Assembly: GCF_003148625.1 (NCBI RefSeq)
Contig: NZ_QGGO01000003.1
Coordinates: forward strand, 186,001 to 250,000
Direction: 5' to 3'
Length of the DNA stretch: 64,000 nucleotides
Source: Arcicella aurantiaca
GTDB lineage: Bacteria; Bacteroidota; Bacteroidia; Cytophagales; Spirosomataceae
In this document: positions 1 through 8,438 of the stretch, in pieces
How positions within the stretch are numbered: position 1 is the first letter of the stretch
How the letters are laid out: every line of letters starts with the position of its first letter
Program-made: the position numbers and the translations under genes
The notes under the pieces: model-generated
The model's database searches: none
The model's input: the letters and a program-made list of their open reading frames with translations, nothing else
What the model was told of the DNA's origin: nothing

Positions 1-383
1 TTAACCGCAACTTTATCAGAATAATCAAAAGTGGTAGTTAAAATGGCATTTTTCATGTCCAATACTTGCTTGTAGTTGCTAATATCAGCACGTCCCAAAC
101 GGCGACCATCAACTTCTAAATCCATATTGGCAAACTCAAAAGTTTTTAAGATATTTGACACTCGTCCACGTCCGTAAGTGTCAAAAGCTCCGTTCAAAAC
201 TACGTCTTTTACTTTCAGCGGTTCAGGAGATGAAACAATTCCAATCATTCCGTTGGCAACAGTTACTCCGTAATAATTATTAGGATTAATTTTGTCGGCA
301 GTAACTAACCAAGGGTCTTGGGCAAACAGTGCAGAACACTGAGCTACAATTAAAGGTAATAGCAATAAAAGTTTTTTCTTCAT
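1..383 (-). CDS. Glycoside hydrolase family 65-like protein, N-terminal part (runs off the left edge)
   Basis: Only the first 127 codons are present; the gene continues beyond base 1. The start ATG lies at 383-381 and is followed by a clear signal peptide (MKKKLLLLLPLIVAQ, cleaved near FAQ), so the protein is exported. The mature part begins DPWLVTADKINPNNYYGVTV and continues with a conserved NGMIGIV stretch and a YGRGRVSNIL stretch. From memory this is the N-terminal beta-sandwich domain of GH65 enzymes (maltose/trehalose/kojibiose phosphorylases and acid trehalases). The catalytic (alpha/alpha)6 barrel is not in the window, so the substrate, and whether it is a phosphorylase or a hydrolase, cannot be told. 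Confidence 0.65.
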   Translation of the reverse strand, partial: MKKKLLLLLPLIVAQCSALFAQDPWLVTADKINPNNYYGVTVANGMIGIVSSPEPLKVKDVVLNGAFDTYGRGRVSNILKTFEFANMDLEVDGRRLGRADISNYKQVLDMKNAILTTTFDYSDKVAV

Positions 384-667
384 TGTTTTTGTCGTTAATA
401 AAAATGGGTTGAAAAGGACTGTCTGCACTAAGATTTTTACAAATCTTACCATCATTAAATCCAAATAATCATTGTTCAAACAAAATATCCATTAACCGAA
501 ATTATGAAAAATCTTTAACAAATCATTAACAGAATACCATTAGGGGACAGGATAGTCCTAAATGTCTTGACGATATAAAGCACTTTTAGGCTGAAAAATA
601 GCTTAATCTGACTTAAATTTACCACGTAAATCTGTCTTACTGCTCAGATTACTAAACCATCAATACA

Positions 668-1828
668 ATGAGAACACATAAAAAGTATTTCGAAAAATCA
701 CTATGTTATATTTTTATTATCATCCTTTTTAATTCTTGTAGTAGTGGCATGAAACAACTCCAAAAAGGGAATTTTGATGAAGCCGTTTTTACTTCGGTAG
801 AACGTTTACAAAAAAGTTCTGATAATAGTAAAGCCCTTGCTGTTTTGCACGACGCTTATCCTTTGGCGGTTGAAAATCATAAACGTACTATTAGAAATTT
901 TGAAAATTCACATGAGCCATTTCGTTGGGAAAAAGCATTGGCAGAATATCAACAATTGAATAAAATACATGATATGATTGCCCGCTCGCCTGTAAGTGTT
1001 CGTGAAGTAGGAATGCCTCAGAATTATATTAATGAAGTAGAATCTGCACGTAAATTGGCGGCTGATGAACGTTATCAAGCGGGAATGGTGGCTATGAATA
1101 GCAAAGAAAATCGTTTGGCAGCTAAAGATGCTATTGGTCATTTTCAGCGAGTAAATGAGCTGATGCCCAATTATAAAGACATCAATCAGCAGTTAGATTT
1201 GGCTTATCAATATGCTACTTATCGAGTAATTATTGAGCCTGTTCATGATGTTTTTCGTTTAAGAAGTAATGAATATCAAATTTTGCAAGAAGCGTTTAAT
1301 CGTGAAATTTTTCGCTCGAAATTACCAAGTCAATTTGTAAAATATTACACTACAATTGATGTTCAAAAGGAGAAATTTCCAATTCATGAAATCGTAAAAA
1401 TGTCTTTAGTGAATATGAGTTTGCCAATTAAAACGGTAAATTCTTCCGTCGAAAATTTTACAAAATCTGTTAAAACTGGCACAAAGAAAAATAAAGATTC
1501 TACCGTTGTAGATATTTATAAAGATGTTACGGCTCGAATTACGACCTACACCAAAACCATCGTGATGAATGGCACGGTTGAACTGAAAGTTTTTGATTAC
1601 AGAACAAATAACGTCATTACGCAAGAAGTACGAAACGAAGCTTATACTTGGACAGATTCTTGGCAAAAATTTGAAGGAAATCCAGAAGCCTTGAATGGTA
1701 AAAAAGTGCCAACCGCAACTAATTATGGCAATGTAGAACCAAGTGAAATTACTTTTTTTACCAACATTAGTAATCAATTTGCCAATTATTTTCAAGGTCG
1801 TTTGAGAAAAGCGTATCGAGATATGTAA
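668..1828 (+). CDS. Predicted lipoprotein with helical repeat region, function unknown
   Basis: A 386-residue protein that I cannot assign to a named function. It begins with a hydrophobic segment ending in a lipobox-like LFNSC at residues 20-24, so it is probably a lipoprotein anchored through Cys24. Residues 30-190 are rich in helix-forming residues and look like TPR-type repeats (for example GNFDEAVFTSVERL and the later AIGHFQRVNELMP). The C-terminal half is more beta-rich and has a Lys/Thr-rich patch near residues 265-280. There is no aromatic C-terminal barrel signature. It is transcribed alone, with a divergent gene upstream and DUF1801 downstream. The reading frame is well supported by its length; the role is open. 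Confidence 0.7.
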   Translation: MRTHKKYFEKSLCYIFIIILFNSCSSGMKQLQKGNFDEAVFTSVERLQKSSDNSKALAVLHDAYPLAVENHKRTIRNFENSHEPFRWEKALAEYQQLNKIHDMIARSPVSVREVGMPQNYINEVESARKLAADERYQAGMVAMNSKENRLAAKDAIGHFQRVNELMPNYKDINQQLDLAYQYATYRVIIEPVHDVFRLRSNEYQILQEAFNREIFRSKLPSQFVKYYTTIDVQKEKFPIHEIVKMSLVNMSLPIKTVNSSVENFTKSVKTGTKKNKDSTVVDIYKDVTARITTYTKTIVMNGTVELKVFDYRTNNVITQEVRNEAYTWTDSWQKFEGNPEALNGKKVPTATNYGNVEPSEITFFTNISNQFANYFQGRLRKAYRDM

Positions 1829-1939
1829 AGTTGATTGGATAAATCGGCGAAATATCTGCAAAACATACCGTTATTTCGCTGATTTATTTTGTTTTCAGAT
1901 AAAGTAAGTTTATAAATTGCATGATAAATTCCTCAAATT

Positions 1940-2398
1940 ATGCAGATAAAAGTTGATACCGTAGAAGAATACATAAACCAAATTCCCGAAGAGCGAAAAG
2001 AGGTTATTCAAAAACTCAGAAAAATCATTTCTGAAAATCTCCCCGAAGGTTTCAGAGAAGAAATGAGTTATGGTATGATTGGCTACGTTGTGCCTCACAG
2101 TCTTTATCCAAAAGGTTATCATTGTACACCCAAATTACCTTTGCCTTTTATCAATATTGCTTCCCAAAAGAATTTTGTGGCGTTGTATCACATGAATCTT
2201 TATGCCAACCAATCTTTAATGGATTGGTTTGTTTCGGAATATCCCAAACATTCAAAAGCCAAATTAGATATTGGAAAAAGCTGTATGCGGTTTAAAAAAC
2301 TTGACCAAATTCCATATCAATTAATTGGAGAACTGGCTCAAAAAATCACTGTGGAGGAGTGGATAAAAACGTATGAAGAGAAGTTTGGAATAGCTTAA
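1940..2398 (+). CDS. DUF1801 (YdhG/YjbR-like) domain protein
   Basis: A 152-residue cytoplasmic protein. Its N-terminus (VDTVEEYINQIPEERKEVIQ) and the EEMSYGMIGY segment are typical of the DUF1801 alpha/beta fold, a family related to the CyaY/YjbR shape with no settled biochemical role. The MNLYA segment and the SCMRFKKLDQIPY segment toward the C-terminus fit the family as well. Full family length with no signal peptide. It stands alone and converges on the downstream redoxin gene. Confidence 0.75.
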   Translation: MQIKVDTVEEYINQIPEERKEVIQKLRKIISENLPEGFREEMSYGMIGYVVPHSLYPKGYHCTPKLPLPFINIASQKNFVALYHMNLYANQSLMDWFVSEYPKHSKAKLDIGKSCMRFKKLDQIPYQLIGELAQKITVEEWIKTYEEKFGIA

Positions 2399-2415
2399 AA
2401 CGTACTCATTCATCA

Positions 2416-2498
2416 GAACTATGATTTGTTAGATTAGAGAATTTTAGGATTGTAATTTTTAAAACCCATAAATATTTTCATCCAAAAAATCATAGTTC
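2416..2498. repeat. Inverted repeat between convergent genes
   Basis: Two 12-base arms (GAACTATGATTT at 2416-2427 and its complement at 2487-2498) enclose about 59 bases in the space between two convergent genes. It may form a weak bidirectional terminator or be a decayed repeat; no long T-run follows. Confidence 0.45.
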
Positions 2499-2509
2499 CA
2501 ATGAATTTC

Positions 2510-3619
2510 CTAAAAATATCTCCCAACCGACGGATTTTCAACAATCATTGTTTTCATTTTCATGGGGTTAATTGTTCCCTGTTTCTGATAAATAATTTTA
2601 CCATTAGGCTCAATTAAAAGTGTATAAGGTAAAGCTCCTTGCCATTTTGGGTCAATTAATTCAATTAATTTATACGCATCATCCGAGTTGAAAATATAGT
2701 TTTTACTCGAAGCCTGCAATCTTTTCAACGTTGCTAATGCCTTTTCCTTTTTGTCTGGTTTGTCTGCACTAATCGTTATCAATTCAAAATCACGGTGACG
2801 ATACATTCTATTGATATTCAAAAAATCAGGAATTTCAGCTACACAAGGACCACACCAAGTTGCCCAAACATTCACTAAACGTAGTTTTCCAGAGTCGTTT
2901 TTCAATAATTTTTTAATGCCTTCTTCATCAATATTTTCTAAGGCAACGGGTTCTTTTGCCCAGCTTTCCTTTTCGTTATTCGTCAAAACTTCTTTTTCTT
3001 TCCATTTGATAGAACAACCAAAAGTCTTTGTTTTTTCAACTGGAACGGTTTTTCCTGCTAATAACGCTTCAATGGCATTACGAGCGTCTAAACTTTTAGG
3101 TTTTCCTGTTGGTTTTTCAACATCATCAATTCTACCAGAATAACGAAGAATTCTTTTTTCGTCGAAAATAAAAATATGAGGTGTTGCCACAGGGCCATAT
3201 TTTTTGGAGGTAATTTCTGTATCACCATCAAATAAATAGGGAAAATTGAAATTGGCATTTTTAGACCTAATTTTCATGTCTTCGTAGGTGTCGCCCAAAT
3301 CAGTGTAGCCCATTTCATCTAATCTGACTGACGTTGGGTCATTTGGCGAAATTGCTACTACTTGTACGCCCTTTGCTTTGTATTCTGCTGCGATTTTCTT
3401 GATTCTGTCTTCGTAAGCCTGAGCAGTCGGACAGTGATTGCACGTAAAAACAATGGCTAAAACTTTAGCTTTTGCAAATGATTGCAAGGTGTACATTTTT
3501 CCATCAACTCCTTTTAAGTTGAAATTTGGAGCAGATGCTCCAATTGCCAGACTTGGACGTTCGTCTGGTTTAAACGAAAATAAAATCGCAAAAATTAATA
3601 AACCGAAAAGCTTTTTCAT
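2510..3619 (-). CDS. Exported protein with two thioredoxin-like domains (AhpC/TSA redoxin plus TlpA-like)
   Basis: A 369-residue protein starting with a short signal peptide (MKKLFGLLIFAILFSF). Domain 1 (about 22-170) is an AhpC/TSA-type redoxin with a CxxC-like CNHC at residues 60-63 and a VATPH cis-proline motif near 145. Domain 2 (about 225-360) is TlpA/ResA-like, with WATWCGPC placing the redox pair at Cys256 and Cys259 and a cis-Pro in ALPYT. Such proteins act in the periplasm as thiol-disulfide oxidoreductases or peroxidase-like enzymes. A tandem arrangement of the two types is less usual than either alone. The substrate is not deducible. It is monocistronic and convergent with the DUF1801 gene. 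Confidence 0.85.
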   Translation of the reverse strand: MKKLFGLLIFAILFSFKPDERPSLAIGASAPNFNLKGVDGKMYTLQSFAKAKVLAIVFTCNHCPTAQAYEDRIKKIAAEYKAKGVQVVAISPNDPTSVRLDEMGYTDLGDTYEDMKIRSKNANFNFPYLFDGDTEITSKKYGPVATPHIFIFDEKRILRYSGRIDDVEKPTGKPKSLDARNAIEALLAGKTVPVEKTKTFGCSIKWKEKEVLTNNEKESWAKEPVALENIDEEGIKKLLKNDSGKLRLVNVWATWCGPCVAEIPDFLNINRMYRHRDFELITISADKPDKKEKALATLKRLQASSKNYIFNSDDAYKLIELIDPKWQGALPYTLLIEPNGKIIYQKQGTINPMKMKTMIVENPSVGRYF

Positions 3620-3690
3620 AATTGAAATAATTTAAGAATTGAGATTGGATATAGTGCATAAATTGTTCCTTTTCAAATGGAATAACATTA

Positions 3691-3862
3691 GACTTCCTGC
3701 GAAAGTGTTTTAAGTCGTAAAACACCATCTTTTCGGCTATAAATAGCGAGAATTTTTCAAGATTGGGCATCCCCCCATTTCTCTGCTATGCTTTCAAAAT
3801 TTTCGCTATTTTCGCTCGAAAATATACCATTTTTCAATCATAAAACACTTTCGCAGGAAGTC
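3691..3862. mobile_element. MITE-like element with perfect 22-bp terminal inverted repeats
   Basis: The sequence starting GACTTCCTGCGAAAGTG at 3691-3712 is repeated exactly, inverted, at 3841-3862. The 128 bases between contain a second, imperfect inverted pair (AGCGAGAATTTTT near 3747 against AAAATTTTCGCT near 3800), so the whole 172-bp unit could fold into one long hairpin. It encodes no protein. A decayed match to one end (ACTTTTGTAGGAAGTCTA) occurs at about 20316-20333. No clear target-site duplication was seen. The ends recall insertion-sequence termini, but no parent transposase is in the window. Confidence 0.65.
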
Positions 3863-3908
3863 CACTATTGAAATTTAGTAAATTTACAGAATATTAATAT
3901 CCTGTACT

Positions 3909-4772
3909 ATGCAAGACCTATCGGTTACTATTATTCAAACGGATTTATATTGGGAAAATCCGACGGCAAATTTGGCAAATTTAGAAGAAAAAATTGCTCA
4001 AATTTCTTCTCCAACAGATTTAATAATTCTTCCAGAAATGTTCAATACGGGTTTTACGATGAATGTAAAATCGGTAGCTGAACCCATGAATTTCACGACT
4101 TTCAAATGGATGAAGCAACAAGCTAAAAAGACAAATGCGGTTGTATCGGGAAGTTATATCGTAAAAGAAGGCGAAAATTGTTACAATCGCTTGATATGGA
4201 TGCGTCCCGATGGAAGTTTTGAAACTTACGACAAACGCCATTTATTCAGAATGGGAGGGGAGAATAATAATTTTTCAGGAGGAGAAAAACGCCTCATTGT
4301 AGAATTAAAAGGCTGGAAAATATGCCCATTAATTTGTTATGATTTAAGATTCCCTGTTTGGTCGAGACAAGGATTTACTAAGGGACAAAGCCACGAAGGC
4401 ACAAAGGCACAAAGTGAAAAGATTGAGGTTTCCGATTCACAATCCACAATTCACAATTCACAACTTACTTATGACTTATTAATCTACGTTGCCAATTGGC
4501 CTGCTGTTCGTTCAAAAGTTTGGGATACACTTTTGCAGGCACGGGCGATTGAAAATTTGAGTTACTGTATCGGTGTCAATCGGGTAGGAGGCGACGGAAT
4601 GGGCTTACACTACAATGGAAACTCTGCTATTATTGATTTTAAGGGAAATCAAATGTTTTTTCAAACGGATTCAGAGGTAATTCATACCCAAATTATCACC
4701 AAGCAAGATTTAGAAGATTTTAGAACGAAATTTCCTGCATTTTTAGATGCAGACGATTTTGAAATTAAGTAA
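3909..4772 (+). CDS. Nitrilase-family amidohydrolase (omega-amidase/YafV-like)
   Basis: A 287-residue carbon-nitrogen hydrolase that cleaves amide bonds, probably of small keto-acid amides. The catalytic triad is visible as Glu43 (LPEMFNTGF), Lys109 (YDKRHLF) and Cys143 (LICYDLRFPVWSR). The family normally passes from this Cys strand through a short loop into YDLLIYVANWP. Here residues about 155-187 form an extra loop rich in Ser, Gln, His and Thr. The loop is encoded by sequence resembling intergenic repeats seen elsewhere in the window, including ATTCACAATTCACAA at 4448-4462. The frame stays open through the insert, so the gene is probably functional. It is a single gene flanked by repeats on both sides. 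Confidence 0.85.
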   Translation: MQDLSVTIIQTDLYWENPTANLANLEEKIAQISSPTDLIILPEMFNTGFTMNVKSVAEPMNFTTFKWMKQQAKKTNAVVSGSYIVKEGENCYNRLIWMRPDGSFETYDKRHLFRMGGENNNFSGGEKRLIVELKGWKICPLICYDLRFPVWSRQGFTKGQSHEGTKAQSEKIEVSDSQSTIHNSQLTYDLLIYVANWPAVRSKVWDTLLQARAIENLSYCIGVNRVGGDGMGLHYNGNSAIIDFKGNQMFFQTDSEVIHTQIITKQDLEDFRTKFPAFLDADDFEIK

Positions 4773-4960
4773 CACAGACTTTAGTCTGTAATTAAGTAAC
4801 ACAGGTTTTAACCTGTAAGGATAATAATAATAACTGACTAAAATTTGTGTTACTTTACAGACTGAAGTCTGTAATTAAGTAACACAGGTTTTAACCTGTA
4901 AGGATAATAATAATAACCGACTAAAATTTGTGTTACTTTACAGACTGAAGTCTGTGCTAC
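4772..4960. repeat. REP-like palindromes in an 83-bp tandem duplication
   Basis: An 83-bp unit is present twice in tandem (4784-4866 and 4867-4949) with a single difference (CTGACTA against CCGACTA). Each unit holds two small palindromes, ACAGGTTTTAACCTGT and ACAGACTgaAGTCTGT, each next to GTAAC or GTTAC. The same GTAACACAGACT palindrome type recurs at 29662-29715 and 42241-42293. The block fills the space between the nitrilase stop and the thyA stop. Confidence 0.85.
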
Positions 4961-5755
4961 TTATACCGCCACAGGAGCTTTAATTCCCGGGTATGGATTA
5001 TAGTTTTCTAAGGTAAAATCTTCGTATTTGAAGCTAAAAATATCTTTTACCGCTGGATTAATTTTCATGGTTGGTAACGGACGTGGCTCACGGGCAAGCT
5101 GCGTATTTACCTGCTCATAATGGTTTGAATAAATGTGCGTATCGCCACCTGTCCAGATGAAATCTCCCAATTCTAAATCACAAACTTGAGCAATCATCAT
5201 CGTCAGAAGTGCATAAGAGGCAATGTTGAAAGGCACGCCCAAAAATACGTCCGCTGAACGCTGATATAATTGACACGACAATTTGTTATCTGCTACATAA
5301 AACTGAAAAAGTGCGTGACAAGGCATTAACGCCATTTGTGACAATTCGCCCACATTCCAAGCACTTACAATAATTCTACGTGAATCTGGACTCTTTTTTA
5401 ATGTCTCGATAACCTCTTTCAATTGGTCAATTACTTTTCCATCGGGTGTTGTCCAACTTCTCCACTGCTTGCCATAAACAGGACCTAAATCGCCATTTTC
5501 ATTTGCCCATTCGTCCCAAATTCCCACCCCATTATCTTTCAAATATTTGATGTTGGTATCGCCATTAATGAACCAAAGTAATTCATGGATAATTGATTTC
5601 AAATGGACTTTTTTAGTAGTTACCATTGGAAAGCCATCATTCAAATTAAAACGCATTTGGTAGCCAAATACAGAAGTTGTTCCAGTGCCAGTACGGTCAG
5701 TTTTTTGAGTGCCAGTCTCAAGAATATGTTTAAGCAGAGCTTGATATTGTTGCAT
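4961..5755 (-). CDS. thyA: Thymidylate synthase
   Basis: A 264-residue enzyme, the same length as the E. coli protein, which converts dUMP and methylene-tetrahydrofolate to dTMP and dihydrofolate. The nucleophile is Cys146 in [11 protein letters not shown]; the folate/dUMP-binding segments DRTGTGT (20-26), [10 protein letters not shown] (about 125-134) and [13 protein letters not shown] are intact. The family C-terminus (IKAPVAV) is present. A Bacteroidota promoter lies immediately upstream at 5774-5804. No folA gene is adjacent, although the two are often paired. Confidence 0.97.
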   Translation of the reverse strand: MQQYQALLKHILETGTQKTDRTGTGTTSVFGYQMRFNLNDGFPMVTTKKVHLKSIIHELLWFINGDTNIKYLKDNGVGIWDEWANENGDLGPVYGKQWRSWTTPDGKVIDQLKEVIETLKKSPDSRRIIVSAWNVGELSQMALMPCHALFQFYVADNKLSCQLYQRSADVFLGVPFNIASYALLTMMIAQVCDLELGDFIWTGGDTHIYSNHYEQVNTQLAREPRPLPTMKINPAVKDIFSFKYEDFTLENYNPYPGIKAPVAV

Positions 5756-5773
5756 TTGATTATTGTCTATTTT

Positions 5774-5804
5774 TCAAAATTACTTCTAAAAAAACATCTT
5801 CCAA
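5774..5804 (-). promoter_or_regulatory. Bacteroidota-type promoter for thyA
   Basis: Read on the minus strand, TTTG (5804-5801) is followed after 19 bases by TAATTTTG (5781-5774). This matches the known TTTG-N19-21-TAnnTTTG form. Transcription would start around 5767, giving a very short leader before the ATG at 5755. Confidence 0.65.
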
Positions 5805-6051
5805 AGATAAATTCAGAAAAGCGTCAGGAGGGTGGAAAGCTCGATTTTAGGCTTTTACGAGTTTTTTGCTTAAATTTGCACTTCAAAATAGTAGTTAAAA
5901 GTAACCATACCCAATAGATTAATCTGTTTTTTCGTTAATCTATGAGCCAATTATTTTATTAACTAAAAAGTAATAAGAATCGGTTTTAAATCACAAGTTT
6001 TTGAATAACAGTGGTTTATTAGTTGCAAACGAGTCGAGTTACTTATCAATT

Positions 6052-6603
6052 ATGATTTTTAAAAGTGTATTTACTTTTGTTTTCCTTGCTGTTATTAAAT
6101 TAATTAATCCTTCAAACGAAGACAAAGTTATTTTAGGTAAAGCGTCTTATTACGCTCGCAAATTTGAGGGAAAACGTACTTCAAGCGGACAACGCTACCG
6201 AGCTTCTGATTATACTGCTGCTCATCGGTCTTATCCTTTTGGGACTTTATTAGAAGTAACAAATCGGGGAAATGGAGCAAAAACGGTTGTAAGAGTTAAT
6301 GATAGAGGTCCACATTCAAGGTCACGTTTATTAGATGTTTCTTATTCAGCCGCTAAAGATTTAGGACTGGTTAGCTCAGGCACTGCCAGCGTAAGTATCA
6401 AAGTTGTTGCATTAGGTTCGGGCATTCTCACTGATACAGAAGAATTAACAGATGATTTTGTAGTTGATAATTCAGAAAATAAACCTCAATCTTTACCTTC
6501 TTTTCCAACTTTTTCGAATACCAAACATCAATATATGGTTATCGTAAAAAATCCAGACGGTACTGTAAAAGTTGAATATTCAGAGACTCGACCAAATCCT
6601 TAA
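6052..6603 (+). CDS. Small RlpA-like exported protein (double-psi beta-barrel)
   Basis: A 183-residue protein from the ATG at 6052; an in-frame TTG at 6001 would add 17 residues in front of an otherwise normal signal peptide (MIFKSVFTFVFLAVIK), so the ATG is preferred. The body is an RlpA-type double-psi beta-barrel: GKASYYARKFEGKRTSSG, YTAAHRSYPFGTLLEV and RVNDRGPHSRSRLLDVS are all diagnostic. RlpA proteins act on peptidoglycan in the periplasm, in some species as lytic transglycosylases. The C-terminus carries one copy of a motif (KHQYMVIVKNPDGTVKVEY) that is also found three times in the larger RlpA protein at 45759-46934. There is no SPOR domain. Confidence 0.85.
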   Translation: MIFKSVFTFVFLAVIKLINPSNEDKVILGKASYYARKFEGKRTSSGQRYRASDYTAAHRSYPFGTLLEVTNRGNGAKTVVRVNDRGPHSRSRLLDVSYSAAKDLGLVSSGTASVSIKVVALGSGILTDTEELTDDFVVDNSENKPQSLPSFPTFSNTKHQYMVIVKNPDGTVKVEYSETRPNP

Positions 6604-6718
6604 TGGATAGTAATTAGTTATTGGTGATTAGGAAATGGGTAATGTTTATTGGCAACTTATAATGCTTCGTAGAATTTCCTAATAATTTTCAAAAGCTACA
6701 TAAAAAGGAAGTTAAATA

Positions 6719-6770
6719 AAAAGCTCGCATAAATTGGAGAATTTTTCTTTCCAATTTATGCGAGCTTTTT
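6719..6770. terminator. Strong bidirectional hairpin
   Basis: Twenty-base arms (AAAAGCTCGCATAAATTGGA at 6719-6738 and its exact complement at 6750-6769) enclose an 11-base loop, with A and T runs at the two ends. It lies about 115 bases after the small RlpA gene and probably ends its transcript. Confidence 0.8.
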
Positions 6771-6842
6771 AATATTAAACTATTTTTGAAATTTCATAAG
6801 CCATATCCTAACCCCTAAATCTCAACAACTACATAAGAAAGT

Positions 6843-6878
6843 AAAAAGCCTTCCAAATCAAATTTGGAAGGCTTTTTA
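6843..6878. terminator. Bidirectional terminator after the skp-like gene
   Basis: AAAAAGCCTTCCAAAT (from 6844) pairs with ATTTGGAAGGCTTTTT around a two-base loop. It lies 15 bases downstream of the minus-strand OmpH/Skp gene and reads as a terminator in both directions. Confidence 0.85.
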
Positions 6879-6892
6879 TAGAAAATCAATTC

Positions 6893-7489
6893 TTAGTTTT
6901 TCTTTGGAGCAGCAGTAGCTGGAGTTGTTGTTGCAGGAGTTGCAGCAGCAGGAGCTAATGGCTTAGGTGTAACACCCATTCTCTTCAAGATTAAATCAGA
7001 AATGTTAGCATCTTCTGGAGCGTGCAAAACGATAGGAGTAGTTCCTTGTCCTGCATCGTAGTTGAATACAAATGCAAATCCGTTTTCTTTAGCAGTTGCG
7101 TGCATATTGTCTTCAATTTTCTTTAACAAAGGTTGTAACAATTGAGCTTGTTTCTTTTGTAAAGAAGTTGAAGAATTTTGACGAAACTCTTCGATTTGTG
7201 ATTGTAACGCTTGTAATTCTTTTTCTTTATCAGCTTTGATAACGTCTGCCATTGTAGCACCGTTTTTCTCATAATCAGCCAATTTAGTTTGAAAATCTTT
7301 CACTTTAGACTGATACATATTATCGTACTGCGTCTTTGTCGTTGTCAATTCAGTCTCTACTTGTTTTGCTTCGGGCATTTGTGCCAAGATGTAGTCTAAG
7401 CTGATGTAACCGATTTTTTGTTGTGCATTTGAGTTAGCTACAGCTAAGCCAAAAAATGCGAATAAAGCAATTAAAAATTTGTTTCTCAT
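6893..7489 (-). CDS. OmpH/Skp-family periplasmic chaperone (1)
   Basis: A 198-residue protein from the ATG at 7489. An upstream in-frame ATG at 7573 would bury the signal peptide (MRNKFLIALFAFFGLAVANSNA) behind a charged stretch and overlap the preceding gene, so it is rejected. The mature part starts QQKIGYISLDYILAQMPE, the conserved opening of the family, followed by a long coiled coil (about 45-130) and a compact C-terminal part. The end is an Ala/Thr/Pro-rich tail. Skp-type chaperones bind unfolded outer-membrane proteins in the periplasm on the way to BamA. It lies 25 bases downstream of a second copy, in the bamA gene neighbourhood. Confidence 0.9.
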   Translation of the reverse strand: MRNKFLIALFAFFGLAVANSNAQQKIGYISLDYILAQMPEAKQVETELTTTKTQYDNMYQSKVKDFQTKLADYEKNGATMADVIKADKEKELQALQSQIEEFRQNSSTSLQKKQAQLLQPLLKKIEDNMHATAKENGFAFVFNYDAGQGTTPIVLHAPEDANISDLILKRMGVTPKPLAPAAATPATTTPATAAPKKN

Positions 7490-7514
7490 TTTGTTGTTAT
7501 TATTCTGGTTGGTT

Positions 7515-8156
7515 TTACTCTTTTTTAGGGGTTGTATTTTTTCTATTTGACTTTGGTTTTTCTGTTGCGTCACTTCCCTTATTGTCTTCGCTGGTTTTAG
7601 CTTCGTTTTCTTCTCTTTCTTTGTCCTTAATTTGGTCTGGCGAAATCCCTAACTCTTCCATTACATAATCAGTATAATCATGAATTGGGTTTGTGTAAAG
7701 CATCGCAATACCATCTGACGATTTATCGAAAAGGAAATCTAATTTCTTTGCTCTTGCTATTTTCTCAACGGCCTTAGCAACTTCATCAAGAACAGGTTTC
7801 ATGATGTCCTGTTTCTTTTTGAGTAATTCGCCATTGATTCCGAAAATTTTATTTTGAAGGTCTTTCGCTTCTTTTTCTTTTTCGATAATAGTTCTTTGGC
7901 GTTGTTGTTTCATTTCTTCGGTCAATAGAATTTCTTCTGCCCGAAAATTTCTCTCTAATTTCGCTACTTCATCATTTTTATCTGATACCTCCTTAATCCA
8001 CTTCGTCGTGAGTTTTTCAATTTCTGCCTGTGCTGTTTGATACTCAGGCATTTTTGAAGTGATATATTCTGTATCAATGTACCCAATCTTTTGAGCTTTC
8101 AAATTAAGTGCTACACAAAAGAATGGTAAAATTAGTAAAAATATCTTCTTTTTCAC
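7515..8156 (-). CDS. OmpH/Skp-family periplasmic chaperone (2)
   Basis: A 213-residue paralogue of the next gene. It has a signal peptide (MKKKIFLLILPFFCVALNLKA), the family opening QKIGYIDTEYITSKMPEYQ, and a Lys/Glu-rich coiled coil at about 40-115. A strongly charged, Lys/Glu/Ser-rich tail takes up the last 40 residues. Two tandem skp genes after bamA are common in Bacteroidota. The pair probably forms mixed or parallel trimers serving outer-membrane protein delivery; that last point is inference. Confidence 0.9.
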   Translation of the reverse strand: MKKKIFLLILPFFCVALNLKAQKIGYIDTEYITSKMPEYQTAQAEIEKLTTKWIKEVSDKNDEVAKLERNFRAEEILLTEEMKQQRQRTIIEKEKEAKDLQNKIFGINGELLKKKQDIMKPVLDEVAKAVEKIARAKKLDFLFDKSSDGIAMLYTNPIHDYTDYVMEELGISPDQIKDKEREENEAKTSEDNKGSDATEKPKSNRKNTTPKKE

Positions 8157-8284
8157 GGCTTTAAGGAATAGTTAATGATTTACAGTTAATAATTATGTTA
8201 AAGAATCAATAAGTCAAGCTGATTTGTTGTATTAACGTATCTCAATTTAGGTTATTGTAGAATGCTTTTCTTTAACAAAAGATT

Positions 8285-8435
8285 AACAATTATATTAGAG
8301 TTTAGAGAGTAGATGATAGAGAATAGATGGTAGAGTTTAGATTTCAGTGTTTAAATTAACTAAATAATTCATCTAACCACTAACTTCTGAGCAATTACTC
8401 TATTCTCTTTACTCTAATCTTATCTATTCTCTAAC
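8285..8435. repeat. Short-period intergenic repeat (TAGAGAATAGA type)
   Basis: The first part (about 8293-8352) is built from variants of TAGAGTTTAGAGAGTAGATGA. The last part (about 8395-8435) is made of the complementary words (TCTATTCTCTAACTAACTATC). The two arms are inverted imperfectly around a unique centre. The same type occurs at 28148-28360. It separates bamA from the two skp genes. Confidence 0.6.
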
Positions 8436-8438
8436 TAA

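Noticed and set aside
1406..1861. 151-codon minus-strand ORF opposite the lipoprotein gene
   Set aside because: It lies wholly opposite a well-formed lipoprotein gene and its translation is rich in Phe, Ile and Arg in the way reverse-strand readings of AT-rich genes are.
5603..5917. 104-codon plus-strand ORF across the thyA start
   Set aside because: It overlaps the conserved N-terminus and promoter of thyA and has no family features.
6001..6051. TTG start 17 codons before the small RlpA gene
   Set aside because: It would put polar residues before a normal signal peptide that begins at the ATG at 6052.
7490..7573. Upstream ATG for the first skp-like gene
   Set aside because: It would place 28 charged residues before a good signal peptide and overlap the preceding coding sequence.
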